From NCBI GenBank assembly GCA_947363605.1, contig CANAQK010000002.1, forward strand, positions 26,511 through 90,510: 64,000 nt of DNA, in the 5' to 3' direction. The notes beneath the pieces were generated by a model, which saw only the letters and a list, made by a program, of their open reading frames with translations, had not been told where the DNA came from and searched no databases. The DNA comes from an uncultured Clostridia bacterium (GTDB taxonomy: Bacteria > Bacillota > Clostridia > Oscillospirales > Ruminococcaceae). This document shows, one piece after another, positions 1 to 8,886 of the stretch (position 1 is the first letter of the stretch; the number at the start of each line of letters is the position of its first letter). Both the position numbers and the translations under genes were made by a program.

Positions 1-1542
1 GAGAAGGTTGTTGCAAAGCTGACCGTAAACGCAAAGCCGAACAACAGCGACACCTATGCAAACTCCTGGAAATTCAGCTCTGCAAACTACGATTTCGTAT
101 TTGACAACCCGGATGGCAAACAGGATTCTGAGGGTCTGGAATTGAAGATCGTTTCTGTTCCGGATGGTTCGATCCTGACAGATGGCAACAAGGGTTCGAT
201 TGTATCTGCAGTAAGAACAGCACTTGCTGACAAAATTACTGTAGGTGATGGTTCCAGCGTTGCGGAGACCGAAGAGGTAACCAGAATTGCTCTGGACTTG
301 AACAATGTTAATGGCAAGATCAACATTGGTATTGTTCCTACTTCACGTGAAACTGCAACTAAGACAACTTCTACAGATTACTTCAGCTTTGAACTCGTTG
401 GCACCAAGGATAAAGCTGATCTGGCTATGAAGGCGCTTGAGGATAAAACCTCCGAGAATACTCTTCTCTTCAGCTTTGGTAGCCAAAACTATGCATTGAA
501 GGTTGAGAAGGATACAACTGATAAGGCTGGCAATACCCTGATCCTGACCTTTAGTGAGAAAGTTGAAAAGCTGAATCCTGCAGATGTTTCCAAGGCTCTG
601 GGTCTGCACAAAGATATTAAAGTTACAGTAACTACTGTTAAGGTGCCGAAGGCTACTGCAACAATTGCACTGCCGGCTGGTATGACTATCAATGATATTT
701 TGTGGGATGATTATAATAGTCCGGATGGTGATACGTCAGATAGTGCTATTCGCTTCAAAATCGACAAAAAATATCTGGATGCAGACACTTATGAGGATCT
801 GAAAGAAGGTCAGAAACTCAGCATTACTGCTGTACAGGAAGACTTCGAGAATAAAAATGGCGATCCGATCAAGAATGTAACTGCTAAGACCAACCTGATC
901 GTTAAGAAAGCAATCAACACCACGAAAGTTTCTGTTCTGCCGAACAAAACTATCGAAGTTGGTGAAACCTTCAAACTGGGTGATACTCTGGGCTGGGGCA
1001 ACTCCAAAGCTAACGTTCTGAAAGGCGTTAGGAGATGGTACGAAGCTCCGCTGAGCAATGCTACTTCTGTTGACGACTACGCGATCGTAAATGATGACGG
1101 CGTTGTAACCGGCGTTAAGACTGGTAAGAATAGAATCTATGTTGAGTCCAACGGCGGCATGACCGCATACTGCACCGTAACCGTTGTTCCGAAAGGCACC
1201 GTTGACAAGATCGATGATCACAACGCAGTTCTGAAAGTTAAAGATGTAACCGTTACCGTTGGCGGTACCCAGTGGATCGATATGTACAACATCGACGCTG
1301 ACTCCATCGTTAAATGGACATCTTCTGACGAGGCAATTGCTAAGATCGTTGGCAACAGCGAGAACAAAGGCGCTAAAGTTTGGGGTCTGAAAGAGGGCAC
1401 TGCTACTCTGACTCTGACTGTAGACGGCGACGTAGCAGCTACTCTGAATGTAACTGTTAAAGGCGCAGCTACCACTCCGAGCAAACCGGACGCAACCGGC
1501 AACGCTCAGACTGGTGACACCCTGTTCTCCAACCTGTTCTAA
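1..1542 (+). CDS. Ig-like-domain surface protein, 5' truncated by window edge
   Basis: The frame is open from base 1, so this is the C-terminal 513 residues of a larger secreted protein. Two stretches near the end resemble bacterial Ig-like (BIG2) repeats: one around the GVVTGVKTG motif and one around VKWTSSDEA and GLKEGTATLTL. The protein ends PSKPDATGNAQTGDTLFSNLF-stop. The last ~200 residues are clearly homologous to the end of the next gene (DYAIV, VTGV, DVTV, QWID and KGA blocks), so the two are tandem paralogues. NAQTGD resembles a class B-type sortase signal, but only nine residues follow it and there is no membrane segment or basic tail. A cell-surface or extracellular matrix role is inferred; the ligand is unknown. 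Confidence 0.8.
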   Translation, partial: EKVVAKLTVNAKPNNSDTYANSWKFSSANYDFVFDNPDGKQDSEGLELKIVSVPDGSILTDGNKGSIVSAVRTALADKITVGDGSSVAETEEVTRIALDLNNVNGKINIGIVPTSRETATKTTSTDYFSFELVGTKDKADLAMKALEDKTSENTLLFSFGSQNYALKVEKDTTDKAGNTLILTFSEKVEKLNPADVSKALGLHKDIKVTVTTVKVPKATATIALPAGMTINDILWDDYNSPDGDTSDSAIRFKIDKKYLDADTYEDLKEGQKLSITAVQEDFENKNGDPIKNVTAKTNLIVKKAINTTKVSVLPNKTIEVGETFKLGDTLGWGNSKANVLKGVRRWYEAPLSNATSVDDYAIVNDDGVVTGVKTGKNRIYVESNGGMTAYCTVTVVPKGTVDKIDDHNAVLKVKDVTVTVGGTQWIDMYNIDADSIVKWTSSDEAIAKIVGNSENKGAKVWGLKEGTATLTLTVDGDVAATLNVTVKGAATTPSKPDATGNAQTGDTLFSNLF

Positions 1543-1581
1543 TTGAACTCAAACAAATCCGGATTTATCCGGTAAACAGAG

Positions 1582-1611
1582 AAGGCAGATACGCAAGTAT
1601 CTGCCTTTTTT
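1582..1611 (+). terminator. Rho-independent terminator
   Basis: An 11-bp perfect stem (1582-1592 with 1597-1607), GCAA loop and T-run follow the first surface protein gene by 40 bp. Confidence 0.9.
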
Positions 1612-1683
1612 GCGTGTTTGGAAAAATTTTTGCCGGATTCGGGATTGGATCGCTGAGAAATAAATGTAAATTGAGATAGATAG

Positions 1684-1712
1684 TTGCCAAGCGGATTGAA
1701 ACCTGATATACT
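1684..1712 (+). promoter_or_regulatory. Sigma-A-type promoter for the second surface protein
   Basis: TTGCCA (1684-1689), a 17-bp spacer and TATACT (1707-1712) lie about 135 bp before the start codon. The two paralogues are therefore separate units, with a leader of about 125 nt for the second. Confidence 0.65.
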
Positions 1713-1846
1713 CCGTAATTGTTCGGGGGACACAAACAAACACCCCCGGGGGAGACGGAAAACAGAAGGTCAGAAAACAGAACTCTGAATCATTCGAACT
1801 CAATGAAAAAGAAAATCTGAAAAGAGAAAAAGAGAGGTATTTGAGT

Positions 1847-3730
1847 ATGAAAAAGAAAGTTCTTTCCGCTGTAATGGCCGCTATGATGATCGCTTCTATG
1901 GCAGTTCCCGCTTTCGCGAGCGACACCTCCACCCAGGCAGGCGATCCCTCTAAAGTGACCCGGATTGAATTCAGCAAAAACTCCTATGAAATGAAACAGG
2001 ACGTTGAAAAAGACTTCGCAGAAGAAATTCGTGTTTACGAGACCGATGATAAATTGATCCTGGACAACAACCAGCTGGTATGGGAGCTGGAAGGCGATTC
2101 CACCGCTTTCTCAATCGAGGGTTCCCGCGTAGTCGCACTGGAGAAGAGCGGCACCGCAACCCTGACCGTTAAAGACGGTGAAACCGGAAAAATCAGCGCG
2201 AAAGTAACCCTGACCGCTGTTCCGAACCCGATCAAACAGTATGCGACTTCTTACAAATTCGGTTCGACCACCAATAAAATCCCGGTTGGCGACCATGCGC
2301 AGGATTACACCTTCCGTGTATATCCGATTCCGGCAGGTTCTTCCTGGGGCGTGAATGAGAACGCTGTCCGCAGCGAGATTGAGAACCGCGTAAATGCTGT
2401 TCTGGGTCTGGGAAGCGGTACGCCGGCGGCGAACAAATCCGCAGCAAAAGCAAAAACAACCGTTACTTTTGAAGATATCGCAGCAGATCAGATCATTGCA
2501 AACGATATCCTGAAAATGACGATGGGCGATTTCAGCGCAAGCATCGCTGTAACCGCAGGCCAGAAAATGGGTAAAGAAGACCTGGCGAAAGCATTTGCGA
2601 AAGCATTTGGCAAACGGAAGATTGACAACCTGGTATTTACCGCAGAAGTAGACAAAACCACTCCGGCACAGGTAAACCTGGTTGCGGAGAATGAGGCGCC
2701 TTACCGCGGCACTCTGCTGAACAGCGGTTCTCCGGTATCCATGAGCTATGGCAAACCGGATAAGAACATCACTGCTCCGGCAGCTCCGGCGGTTGCGTTT
2801 ACCAATGGCAGCCGTGAAGTCAACACTTATGAGACCGGCGTTTACTTCAAAGAGATCGACGCAGATGATAACAACGCAATGGTATTCCAGATTGACGCAG
2901 AGGTTCTGTTCGACGCAGTAGGTGCAGAGAACGCAGCAAATGCGATGCTGAACTACAATGACAAGAACATGATTTCTTCCTTCAACGGCATTGATGTGAA
3001 CAAAAACCAGGATGTACAGACCAACGTTACTTTCACCAGCCAGGAATACAACAATCCGAAAAACGTCAAAGCAGTAACGAAGTTCTCCTTCACCGAGGCG
3101 AAGAAATACGATACGATCGGCCTGCCGTCCAGCAAGACCATCCATGTCGGCGACAAGCTGAACCTGGGCGAGCTGCTCAAACTGGGCGCATCCGACGCGA
3201 ACGTTAACAGCAAGGTTTCCTGGACAGAGGAATCCATGGACAACTCCGATATTTCGGACTATGCAATTGTTGAGGACGGGATTGTTACCGGTGTAGCTGT
3301 CGGTACCAATAAGATTGTAGCTACCCTGGAGAACGGCTCGACCGCTACTACGATTGTGAAGGTTGTTCCGTACGGCCAGAAAATCGAAGACACTGACAGC
3401 AGCGTTTCGGCAAAAGACGTTACGGTTTCTGTTGGTTCCAGCCAGTGGATTGACCTGAAAAACGTAGATGCAGACTCGAAAGTAGAGTGGAAAGCAGACG
3501 ACGCGTCCATGGTAAAAGTCATGGTCAACGACACAAACAAAGGCCTGAAGATCCTTGGTGTGAAAGCAGGCAGCACCACTGTAACCATCTTGGTTGACGG
3601 TGTAGAATTGGCGAAGATTTCGGTCAGCGTCAAAGGTGCGAGCGATTCCAAACCGAGCAAACCGGGTGCAACCAACAACGCACAGACCGGCGACTCCATC
3701 TTCTCGGGCCTGTTCTCCAGCCTGTTCTAA
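1847..3730 (+). CDS. Secreted Ig-like-domain surface protein ending in NAQTGD
   Basis: ATG 1847 is preferred over the in-frame TTG 1841 because AGAGAGG at 1831-1837 is correctly spaced for it. A Sec signal peptide (MKKKVLSAVMAAMMIASMA, cleavage near VPAFA) opens a protein of 627 residues. A BIG2-like stretch near residues 30-120 (IRVYETDD, ALEKSGTATLTV) and two more at the C-terminus (GIVTGVAVG, LGVKAGSTTVTI) flank a middle region I do not recognise. It ends KPGATNNAQTGDSIFSGLFSSLF. It is paralogous to the upstream gene, most clearly over the last ~200 residues. NAQTGD looks like a sortase motif of the NPQTG type, but the tail is only 11 residues with no charged end. The protein is probably exported and abundant; its function is unknown. 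Confidence 0.85.
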   Translation: MKKKVLSAVMAAMMIASMAVPAFASDTSTQAGDPSKVTRIEFSKNSYEMKQDVEKDFAEEIRVYETDDKLILDNNQLVWELEGDSTAFSIEGSRVVALEKSGTATLTVKDGETGKISAKVTLTAVPNPIKQYATSYKFGSTTNKIPVGDHAQDYTFRVYPIPAGSSWGVNENAVRSEIENRVNAVLGLGSGTPAANKSAAKAKTTVTFEDIAADQIIANDILKMTMGDFSASIAVTAGQKMGKEDLAKAFAKAFGKRKIDNLVFTAEVDKTTPAQVNLVAENEAPYRGTLLNSGSPVSMSYGKPDKNITAPAAPAVAFTNGSREVNTYETGVYFKEIDADDNNAMVFQIDAEVLFDAVGAENAANAMLNYNDKNMISSFNGIDVNKNQDVQTNVTFTSQEYNNPKNVKAVTKFSFTEAKKYDTIGLPSSKTIHVGDKLNLGELLKLGASDANVNSKVSWTEESMDNSDISDYAIVEDGIVTGVAVGTNKIVATLENGSTATTIVKVVPYGQKIEDTDSSVSAKDVTVSVGSSQWIDLKNVDADSKVEWKADDASMVKVMVNDTNKGLKILGVKAGSTTVTILVDGVELAKISVSVKGASDSKPSKPGATNNAQTGDSIFSGLFSSLF

Positions 3731-3780
3731 GCCGAACATACACATTTGAGAATTCCTGATAAAATATTCCTTCTTTTCAG

Positions 3781-3811
3781 AAAAAGCGGACGCTTCGGCG
3801 TCCGCTTTTTT
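3781..3811 (+). terminator. Rho-independent terminator
   Basis: A 13-bp perfect stem (3781-3793 with 3798-3810) with a TTCG tetraloop and T-run closes the second surface protein unit. Confidence 0.93.
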
Positions 3812-3856
3812 GTGTCTAAAAATATTGTTCCAGTTGTGGCCGTCTGGCGTCAACGG

Positions 3857-4014
3857 CTTATACGAATTCTCAATAAAACGATGCAGTCGTTTTATTGAGC
3901 CGCAGAATGCGGTCCGGCGGCGCAGCCGCCAAGAATGTTGTCAATACTTTTCTTGGTGTGCCGCAGGCATGGCGGAGTAAAAAGATTTTAATCTTTTTAT
4001 CAAGAAACAGTATT
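3857..4014. repeat. Intergenic repeat family A, copy 1
   Basis: This copy is nearly identical to 58175-58346 and related to shorter inverted copies at 12007-12120 and 19008-19106. It contains hairpins AATAAAACGATGCAGTCGTTTT, GGCGGCGCAGCCGCC and an AT-rich hairpin at 3978-4000. Read on the minus strand it starts at the stop codon of the kinase gene ending at 4013, so it may terminate that gene. Confidence 0.85.
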
Positions 4015-4990
4015 ATTTAGCCGCACTATTTTCTAAGAGTTGAATTTTGAAATGCAGTTTCTTCCTCAGCTCCATCATCCAGTCCGGCTCGTCGGGATAT
4101 TCTTCAGCGACACAGCGGATCAATCTTGCATAGGAATACAAATTGCAAAACCGCCGCATCAGTTTTAATTTTTCGGCATAATCGGTTTCCAACGTTTTTA
4201 TACTTTGATATCCTTGCAGGAAAGCCGCCTTCGTACTTGACCGCCTGCCTTCGGGGATGTTCTCCAACAGCCCGTCCAACGCCTGCTCCAAATCAACCAG
4301 AAAAAAGTGATACATACCATCTTCAAAATCAATCGCGGTGCAGTATTGCTTGTTTTCATCCCAAAACACATTATCGGGTTCGAAGTCATAATGAACTAAT
4401 CCGAAGGTATCGCCCGTCTGTGGGAGTTCGTCCAATGCCTGCCGGACTTCCTCCAGCTCTGTCAGCATTCTGCCTGGTGCATGGTATTTTTCCAGTGTTT
4501 TTCCGATCCATGACAGGATATCGGGATAGGCCCATTTCCTGATCCCCGGGGTATATTCGGCGGACAACAGATGAAGCCGACCCAAAGCTTTTCCATATGC
4601 GTACAGAATCGCGCGGTTACAGTCGGTATCTTCAATAGGAATTCCGTCAACGCCTTTAAAAGCACTGGCATAATAGCTTCCCCAATTTGAATCCAGCGTG
4701 ATCACGAGTTCGCCCGAATGGGACGGAACTGGAATGACGGCGGGATAATTCCTATTTTGCAGATAACACAGGAATTCCAATTCGCCTTTCAAATTATTTT
4801 CTATTTTTTCTGATACAGGGGAAAGGCGCAGGAAGTACCGGGTTCCCTGCCATGAGAAAGGGTAGACCGCATTGGACGAAATACGAAACTGCTGTAAAGC
4901 CCCGTCCAGCGTGTCCGTATCGTGGTCCCAGTTTTTCAAGGCGAATTTTGCAAGCTCATAATTTTCGCAAAGGTATTTTAATTTTAGCAT
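4013..4990 (-). CDS. Aminoglycoside phosphotransferase/choline kinase-fold protein
   Basis: A 325-residue protein with the APH-family catalytic loop HYDFEPDN (His200, Asp202, Asp206, Asn207) and the metal-binding IDFED motif (Asp221). The substrate cannot be told from sequence; family members phosphorylate aminoglycosides, choline, homoserine, sugars or spore-coat components. The start is ATG at 4990, since AAAGGA lies 7 bases upstream; a longer reading to 5056 runs into the inverted-repeat element and lacks such a site. The gene stands alone, with a family A repeat touching its stop codon. GC is a little lower than in the neighbours. The fold is confident; specific drug resistance should not be assumed. 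Confidence 0.8.
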   Translation of the reverse strand: MLKLKYLCENYELAKFALKNWDHDTDTLDGALQQFRISSNAVYPFSWQGTRYFLRLSPVSEKIENNLKGELEFLCYLQNRNYPAVIPVPSHSGELVITLDSNWGSYYASAFKGVDGIPIEDTDCNRAILYAYGKALGRLHLLSAEYTPGIRKWAYPDILSWIGKTLEKYHAPGRMLTELEEVRQALDELPQTGDTFGLVHYDFEPDNVFWDENKQYCTAIDFEDGMYHFFLVDLEQALDGLLENIPEGRRSSTKAAFLQGYQSIKTLETDYAEKLKLMRRFCNLYSYARLIRCVAEEYPDEPDWMMELRKKLHFKIQLLENSAAK

Positions 4991-5006
4991 ATAAGTCCTT
5001 TCTGAA

Positions 5007-5176
5007 GCGCAGGGGCTGTTTGAAAAATCGAAATTTTCGTCTTTTTCTACAAGCAACGGTGAATGCTGCGTTAAAAATACTCGGAATCCGGCAAGGATTC
5101 CTGCGTTTTTTGCCTTGCATTCTCCTGCTGTTTGCGAAAAAACAGGTCATTTCTCTATTTTCAAACAAGCCCTAGG
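5007..5176. repeat. MITE-like element with terminal inverted repeats (family E, copy 1)
   Basis: GGGGCTGTTTGAAAA at the left end pairs with TTTTCAAACAAGCCC at the right end, with about 140 bp between. A very short relative lies at 45354-45392. No transposase is encoded. It sits directly upstream of the kinase start, so it could carry that gene's promoter. Confidence 0.5.
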
Positions 5177-5464
5177 CTTCGATCCGTCAACATGAAATCA
5201 CCTCATATTTTTCGGATTTATCACGGCTTATATTCTTTTGATATGCTTTCATGCCAATCGCCTTCTTTCGGTCGGAATTCTAAGAGCCCTTATTTCTAGG
5301 GTCGTTCGGGGGTTTGCGGATACAGGCTCTGGATACAGTGTATCACGCGGAAGCAGCGAAGGCAAGGAAATCTTTTGCAGGAGCCGTGTGCTGTTTGAAG
5401 AGCTTATCCCTATTCCGTGCAAAAAGGAAAGGCGGATGCAACAATCTTTTTCGCAGATACGGCC
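5177..5464. other. Intergenic, nothing recognised
   Basis: About 290 bp between the inverted-repeat element and the manA promoter. Short open frames exist on both strands but lack convincing ribosome sites or family features. Confidence 0.6.
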
Positions 5465-5493
5465 TTGCATTTTGTCCGGAGGGACGGTATAAT
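5465..5493 (+). promoter_or_regulatory. Promoter for manA
   Basis: TTGCAT (5465-5470), exactly 17 bp, then TATAAT (5488-5493). The predicted leader before manA is about 80 nt. Confidence 0.75.
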
Positions 5494-5581
5494 AATAAAT
5501 AGATTGTTTCCCTAAATTGGAAAAGGCAGGGTTGCGTTTATCTTGTGCAGAATAGACAGATTTGAAAGGAATGAATGGTGT

Positions 5582-6544
5582 ATGTATCCAATGAAATTGA
5601 CCGCGCCGCTGAAGGATTACATCTGGGGCGGCACCAAGCTGAAAGAGGAATTCGGTAAGGCTTCCGATTTGGAGAAGGTGGCGGAGGCTTGGGAGCTTTC
5701 CTGCCATAAAGACGGCAGTTCGGTGATCGAAAACGGCAGGTTCGCCGGCAAAACGCTGCCGGAATTCATTGAGTCTGTCGGGAAAAAAGTGCTGGGAACC
5801 AACTGCGAACGGTTTGAGAACTTTCCGGTGCTGATTAAATTGATCGATGCAAAGGATAACCTTTCGGTTCAGGTTCATCCGAACAACGAGTACGCCATGC
5901 GGGTAGAAGGCGAATATGGCAAAACTGAGATGTGGTATATCGTGGACTGTGAGCCGGGCGCGGGCCTGCTGTATGGATTCAAGCGCGAGATCAGCAAGGA
6001 GGAATTTGCGGATCGGATCGCCAATAATACCCTGCTGGAAGTCACCAACTTTGTTGAGGTGAAAAAAGGCGATTGCTTCTTTATTGAGGCAGGCACCCTT
6101 CATGCCATCGGCAAAGGGATTCTGATTGCGGAGATCCAGCAGAATTCGAATACGACCTACCGGATCTACGATTACGGCCGGGTGGGCAACGATGGGAAGC
6201 CCCGTGAACTGCACGTGGAAAAAGCCAAGGATGTAACCCACCTGGTTCCGCCGACACGGCCGACACGGCCCCAGGGTGAATCCGAGCAGAAAGACGGCTA
6301 TGTCCGCACCCTGCTTTCTTCCTGTGAATATTTTACAGTCCATGCGCTGGATGTAGAGGTCTGCGCGAACCTGCAGGCAGGCCCGGAGTCCTTCCATTCA
6401 CTGATGTGCCTGGACGGCAGCTTCAAGCTGCTCAGCAAGCGGGGGGATTTGGAATTCGGTAAAGGGGACAGCATCTTCCTGGAAGCCGGTTACGGCGCTT
6501 ATCGTTTGGAAGGAACGGGCGAAGTTGTCCTTACAACGGTATAA
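5582..6544 (+). CDS. manA: Mannose-6-phosphate isomerase, class I
   Basis: Interconverts mannose 6-phosphate and fructose 6-phosphate in the cytoplasm. The 320-residue protein opens MYPMKLTAPLKDYIWGGTKL, typical of the short bacterial type. It carries the zinc-site motifs VQVHPNN and GTLHAIG, plus TEMWYI. ATG 5582 is chosen because homologues begin at this point and GAAAGGA lies about 11 bases upstream; an earlier in-frame Met would add 13 unlikely residues. It is followed after 26 bp by a ROK sugar kinase and then glyA and an esterase. With the kinase it would feed mannose and glucose into glycolysis. The length is normal for the family and nothing is missing. Confidence 0.95.
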   Translation: MYPMKLTAPLKDYIWGGTKLKEEFGKASDLEKVAEAWELSCHKDGSSVIENGRFAGKTLPEFIESVGKKVLGTNCERFENFPVLIKLIDAKDNLSVQVHPNNEYAMRVEGEYGKTEMWYIVDCEPGAGLLYGFKREISKEEFADRIANNTLLEVTNFVEVKKGDCFFIEAGTLHAIGKGILIAEIQQNSNTTYRIYDYGRVGNDGKPRELHVEKAKDVTHLVPPTRPTRPQGESEQKDGYVRTLLSSCEYFTVHALDVEVCANLQAGPESFHSLMCLDGSFKLLSKRGDLEFGKGDSIFLEAGYGAYRLEGTGEVVLTTV

Positions 6545-6570
6545 TTGGAAAGAAAGGAAGCAGATAGCAG

Positions 6571-7527
6571 ATGAAATACTATCTTGGGATTGACCTCGGC
6601 GGCACCAATATTGCGGCCGGCGTTGTTAATGAAAACTATGAAATTATCGCGCAGTGCAGCATTAAAACCAACGGTTCCCGTCCCGCTGAAGAAGTAGTGG
6701 ACGATATGGCGCAGGTTGCGCGGGATACGGCGGCAAAAGCTGGCATTACACTGGACGAGGTGGAATGGGTTGGGATTGGTGCGCCCGGAACTGCCAATAA
6801 GGCGACGGGAGTGATCGAATATTCCAACAATATCGGCTGGTATGACGTCCCGCTGGTCCAGATGATGGAAGACCGCCTGAAGAAAAAAGTTTATATTGAA
6901 AATGATGCGAATGCCGCCGCCTATGGCGAATATGTCGCTGGATCGGCGAAGGATGCGGAAAGCTTCATCATGGTTACCCTGGGGACTGGGGTTGGCGGCG
7001 GCATTGTCATCAATAACGAGATTTATTCCGGTTCCAACTATGCAGGGGCGGAGCTGGGACACAGCGTGATTGTTGTAGACGGCAGGCCCTGTACCTGCGA
7101 ACGGAAGGGCTGCCTGGAAGCCTACGCCAGCGCGACCGGACTGATTAAAACCACCCGGGAACATATGGAGAAAAACAAGGATTCCATCATGTGGGAAATG
7201 GTTGGTGGGGATTTGTCCAAGATCAGCGGCCGGACTTCGTTTGACGCCATGCGCAAGGGTGACGCAGCCGGTAAAGCGGTTGTTGACGAGTACATCAAAT
7301 ACCTGGCTTGCGGGATTACCAACATCATCAATACCTTCCAGCCGGATCTGCTGGCAATGGGCGGCGGGATTTCCCATGAAGGGGACTACCTGATGAAGCC
7401 CTTGAAGGAGATCGTTGCGCGCGAGGTTTATTCCCGCAACAGCGCCAAAAATACCGAAATTGTCGCGGCTTCCTTAGGGAATGCGGCGGGGATTATCGGC
7501 GCGGCGTTATTGGGGATGGCAAAATAG
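6571..7527 (+). CDS. glcK: ROK-family glucokinase
   Basis: ATP-dependent phosphorylation of glucose. The 318-residue protein shows the N-terminal phosphate loop GIDLGGTN, the catalytic-Asp motif ENDANAAAYGE and the ROK zinc site beginning at GHSVIV and including CTCERKGCLEAYAS (three Cys and one His). A second nucleotide-site Gly cluster, LLAMGGGIS, is near residue 265. AAAGGAAG precedes the ATG. It is probably co-transcribed with manA and closed by the hairpin after its stop. ROK kinases vary in specificity (glucose, N-acetylmannosamine, fructose), so glucose is the likely but not proven substrate. Confidence 0.9.
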   Translation: MKYYLGIDLGGTNIAAGVVNENYEIIAQCSIKTNGSRPAEEVVDDMAQVARDTAAKAGITLDEVEWVGIGAPGTANKATGVIEYSNNIGWYDVPLVQMMEDRLKKKVYIENDANAAAYGEYVAGSAKDAESFIMVTLGTGVGGGIVINNEIYSGSNYAGAELGHSVIVVDGRPCTCERKGCLEAYASATGLIKTTREHMEKNKDSIMWEMVGGDLSKISGRTSFDAMRKGDAAGKAVVDEYIKYLACGITNIINTFQPDLLAMGGGISHEGDYLMKPLKEIVAREVYSRNSAKNTEIVAASLGNAAGIIGAALLGMAK

Positions 7528-7539
7528 GATCGGGATCAG

Positions 7540-7573
7540 GCGGGCCGCCAACAGTCCAGGCAGCCCGCTTTTT
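7540..7573 (+). terminator. Probable terminator after glcK
   Basis: GCGGGC (7540-7545) pairs with GCCCGC (7563-7568), extended by GCC/GGC inside the loop, and is followed by TTTTT. It separates the sugar genes from glyA. Confidence 0.7.
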
Positions 7574-7614
7574 CCCTTTCGGAAGATTTGTATACAGAAA
7601 AAGGAGAATAAAAG

Positions 7615-8871
7615 ATGTTTCAGGATATGATGGACAGCATCGGTTTTGTCCGCCAATATGATCCCGAAATGGCGGAGGCTATGCAGAAAGAGCTTTCCCG
7701 CCAGCGCCGGAATATTGAGCTGATTGCCAGTGAAAATATTGTTTCCCCTGCGGTTATGGCGGCAATGGGCAGCATTCTTACCAATAAATACGCCGAGGGC
7801 TACTCTGGGAAACGGTATTACGGCGGCTGTCAGTGTGTGGATTTGGCCGAAGATCTGGCGATTTCCCGTGCGAAACAGCTCTTTGGGGCGGAACACGCCA
7901 ACGTACAGCCCCATTCCGGCGCACAGGCGAACCTGGCGGTCTATTTTGCCCTGCTGGAGCCAGGTGATACGGTGCTGGGGATGAGCCTGGCAGACGGCGG
8001 CCATCTGACGCATGGTTCCCCGGTAAACCTGAGCGGGAAATACTATAAATTTGTTGGCTATGGCGTGGATGAGGAAACCCACCGGATCAATTACGACAAG
8101 CTGGAGGCTCAGGCCAAAGAGATCCGTCCCAAGCTGATCGTGGCCGGTGCGAGTGCGTATCCCCGGATAATTGACTTCGAGCGGATCAGCCGGATCGCTA
8201 AAGAAGTGGGTGCGTATTTTATGGTTGATATGGCGCATATCGCCGGGCTGGTAGCCGCCGGGCTGCATCCTTCCCCGGTGCCCTATGCAGACGTTGTGAC
8301 CAGCACCACCCATAAGACCCTCCGGGGCCCGCGGGGCGGTCTGATCCTCTGCAAAGAGGAGCTGGCCAAGAAAATAGATAAAGCGATCTTCCCAGGAACA
8401 CAGGGCGGTCCGCTGATGCACATTATCGCTTCGAAAGGGGTTTGCTTCGGCGAAGCGCTGAAGCCGGAATTCAAGGCTTACCAGGGCCAGATCGTCAAGA
8501 ATGCACAGGCGTTGGCTGCTGCGCTGGCAGAGCACGGCTTCGATATGGTTTCAGGCGGTACGGATAATCATCTGATCCTGTTGGATCTCCGGAAATTCGG
8601 TGTGACCGGCAAGGAACTGGAGCATCGTCTGGATGAGATCTATATCACTGTCAATAAGAACGCTATCCCGAATGATCCGCAGAGCCCCTTCATTACCAGC
8701 GGCATCCGGATCGGCACGCCGGCCGTAACCTCGCGCGGGATGGTCGAAGAGGACATGAGGGTTATCGCAGATTGTATCTATCGTGCGGCGGCAGAGGATT
8801 ACGAGGCGTCCGTGGAGGAGCTTCGTCAAACCGTGGACACACTTTGCGCGAAATACCCGCTTTACGAATAA
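7615..8871 (+). CDS. glyA: Serine hydroxymethyltransferase
   Basis: A PLP enzyme that converts serine and tetrahydrofolate to glycine and 5,10-methylene-tetrahydrofolate, supplying one-carbon units for purine and thymidylate synthesis. The 418 residues match the family. Visible motifs are [10 protein letters not shown] near the start, [14 protein letters not shown], the PLP-lysine segment [14 protein letters not shown] and [14 protein letters not shown] near the end. AAAAAGGAG precedes ATG 7615. An esterase starts 15 bp after the stop, so the two are likely co-transcribed. All catalytic elements appear intact. Confidence 0.97.
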   Translation: MFQDMMDSIGFVRQYDPEMAEAMQKELSRQRRNIELIASENIVSPAVMAAMGSILTNKYAEGYSGKRYYGGCQCVDLAEDLAISRAKQLFGAEHANVQPHSGAQANLAVYFALLEPGDTVLGMSLADGGHLTHGSPVNLSGKYYKFVGYGVDEETHRINYDKLEAQAKEIRPKLIVAGASAYPRIIDFERISRIAKEVGAYFMVDMAHIAGLVAAGLHPSPVPYADVVTSTTHKTLRGPRGGLILCKEELAKKIDKAIFPGTQGGPLMHIIASKGVCFGEALKPEFKAYQGQIVKNAQALAAALAEHGFDMVSGGTDNHLILLDLRKFGVTGKELEHRLDEIYITVNKNAIPNDPQSPFITSGIRIGTPAVTSRGMVEEDMRVIADCIYRAAAEDYEASVEELRQTVDTLCAKYPLYE

Positions 8872-8886
8872 AAGGAGGACAGAGCA

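Noticed and set aside
2111-3853. 580-residue open frame on the minus strand opposite the second surface protein
   Set aside because: It is antisense to a gene with signal peptide, ribosome site and paralogue; its sequence is Arg/Val/Cys-rich without domains, and it has no ribosome site.
4013-4990. Calling the kinase an aminoglycoside resistance gene
   Set aside because: Only the general APH fold is visible; the family has many non-resistance members and there is no mobile resistance context.
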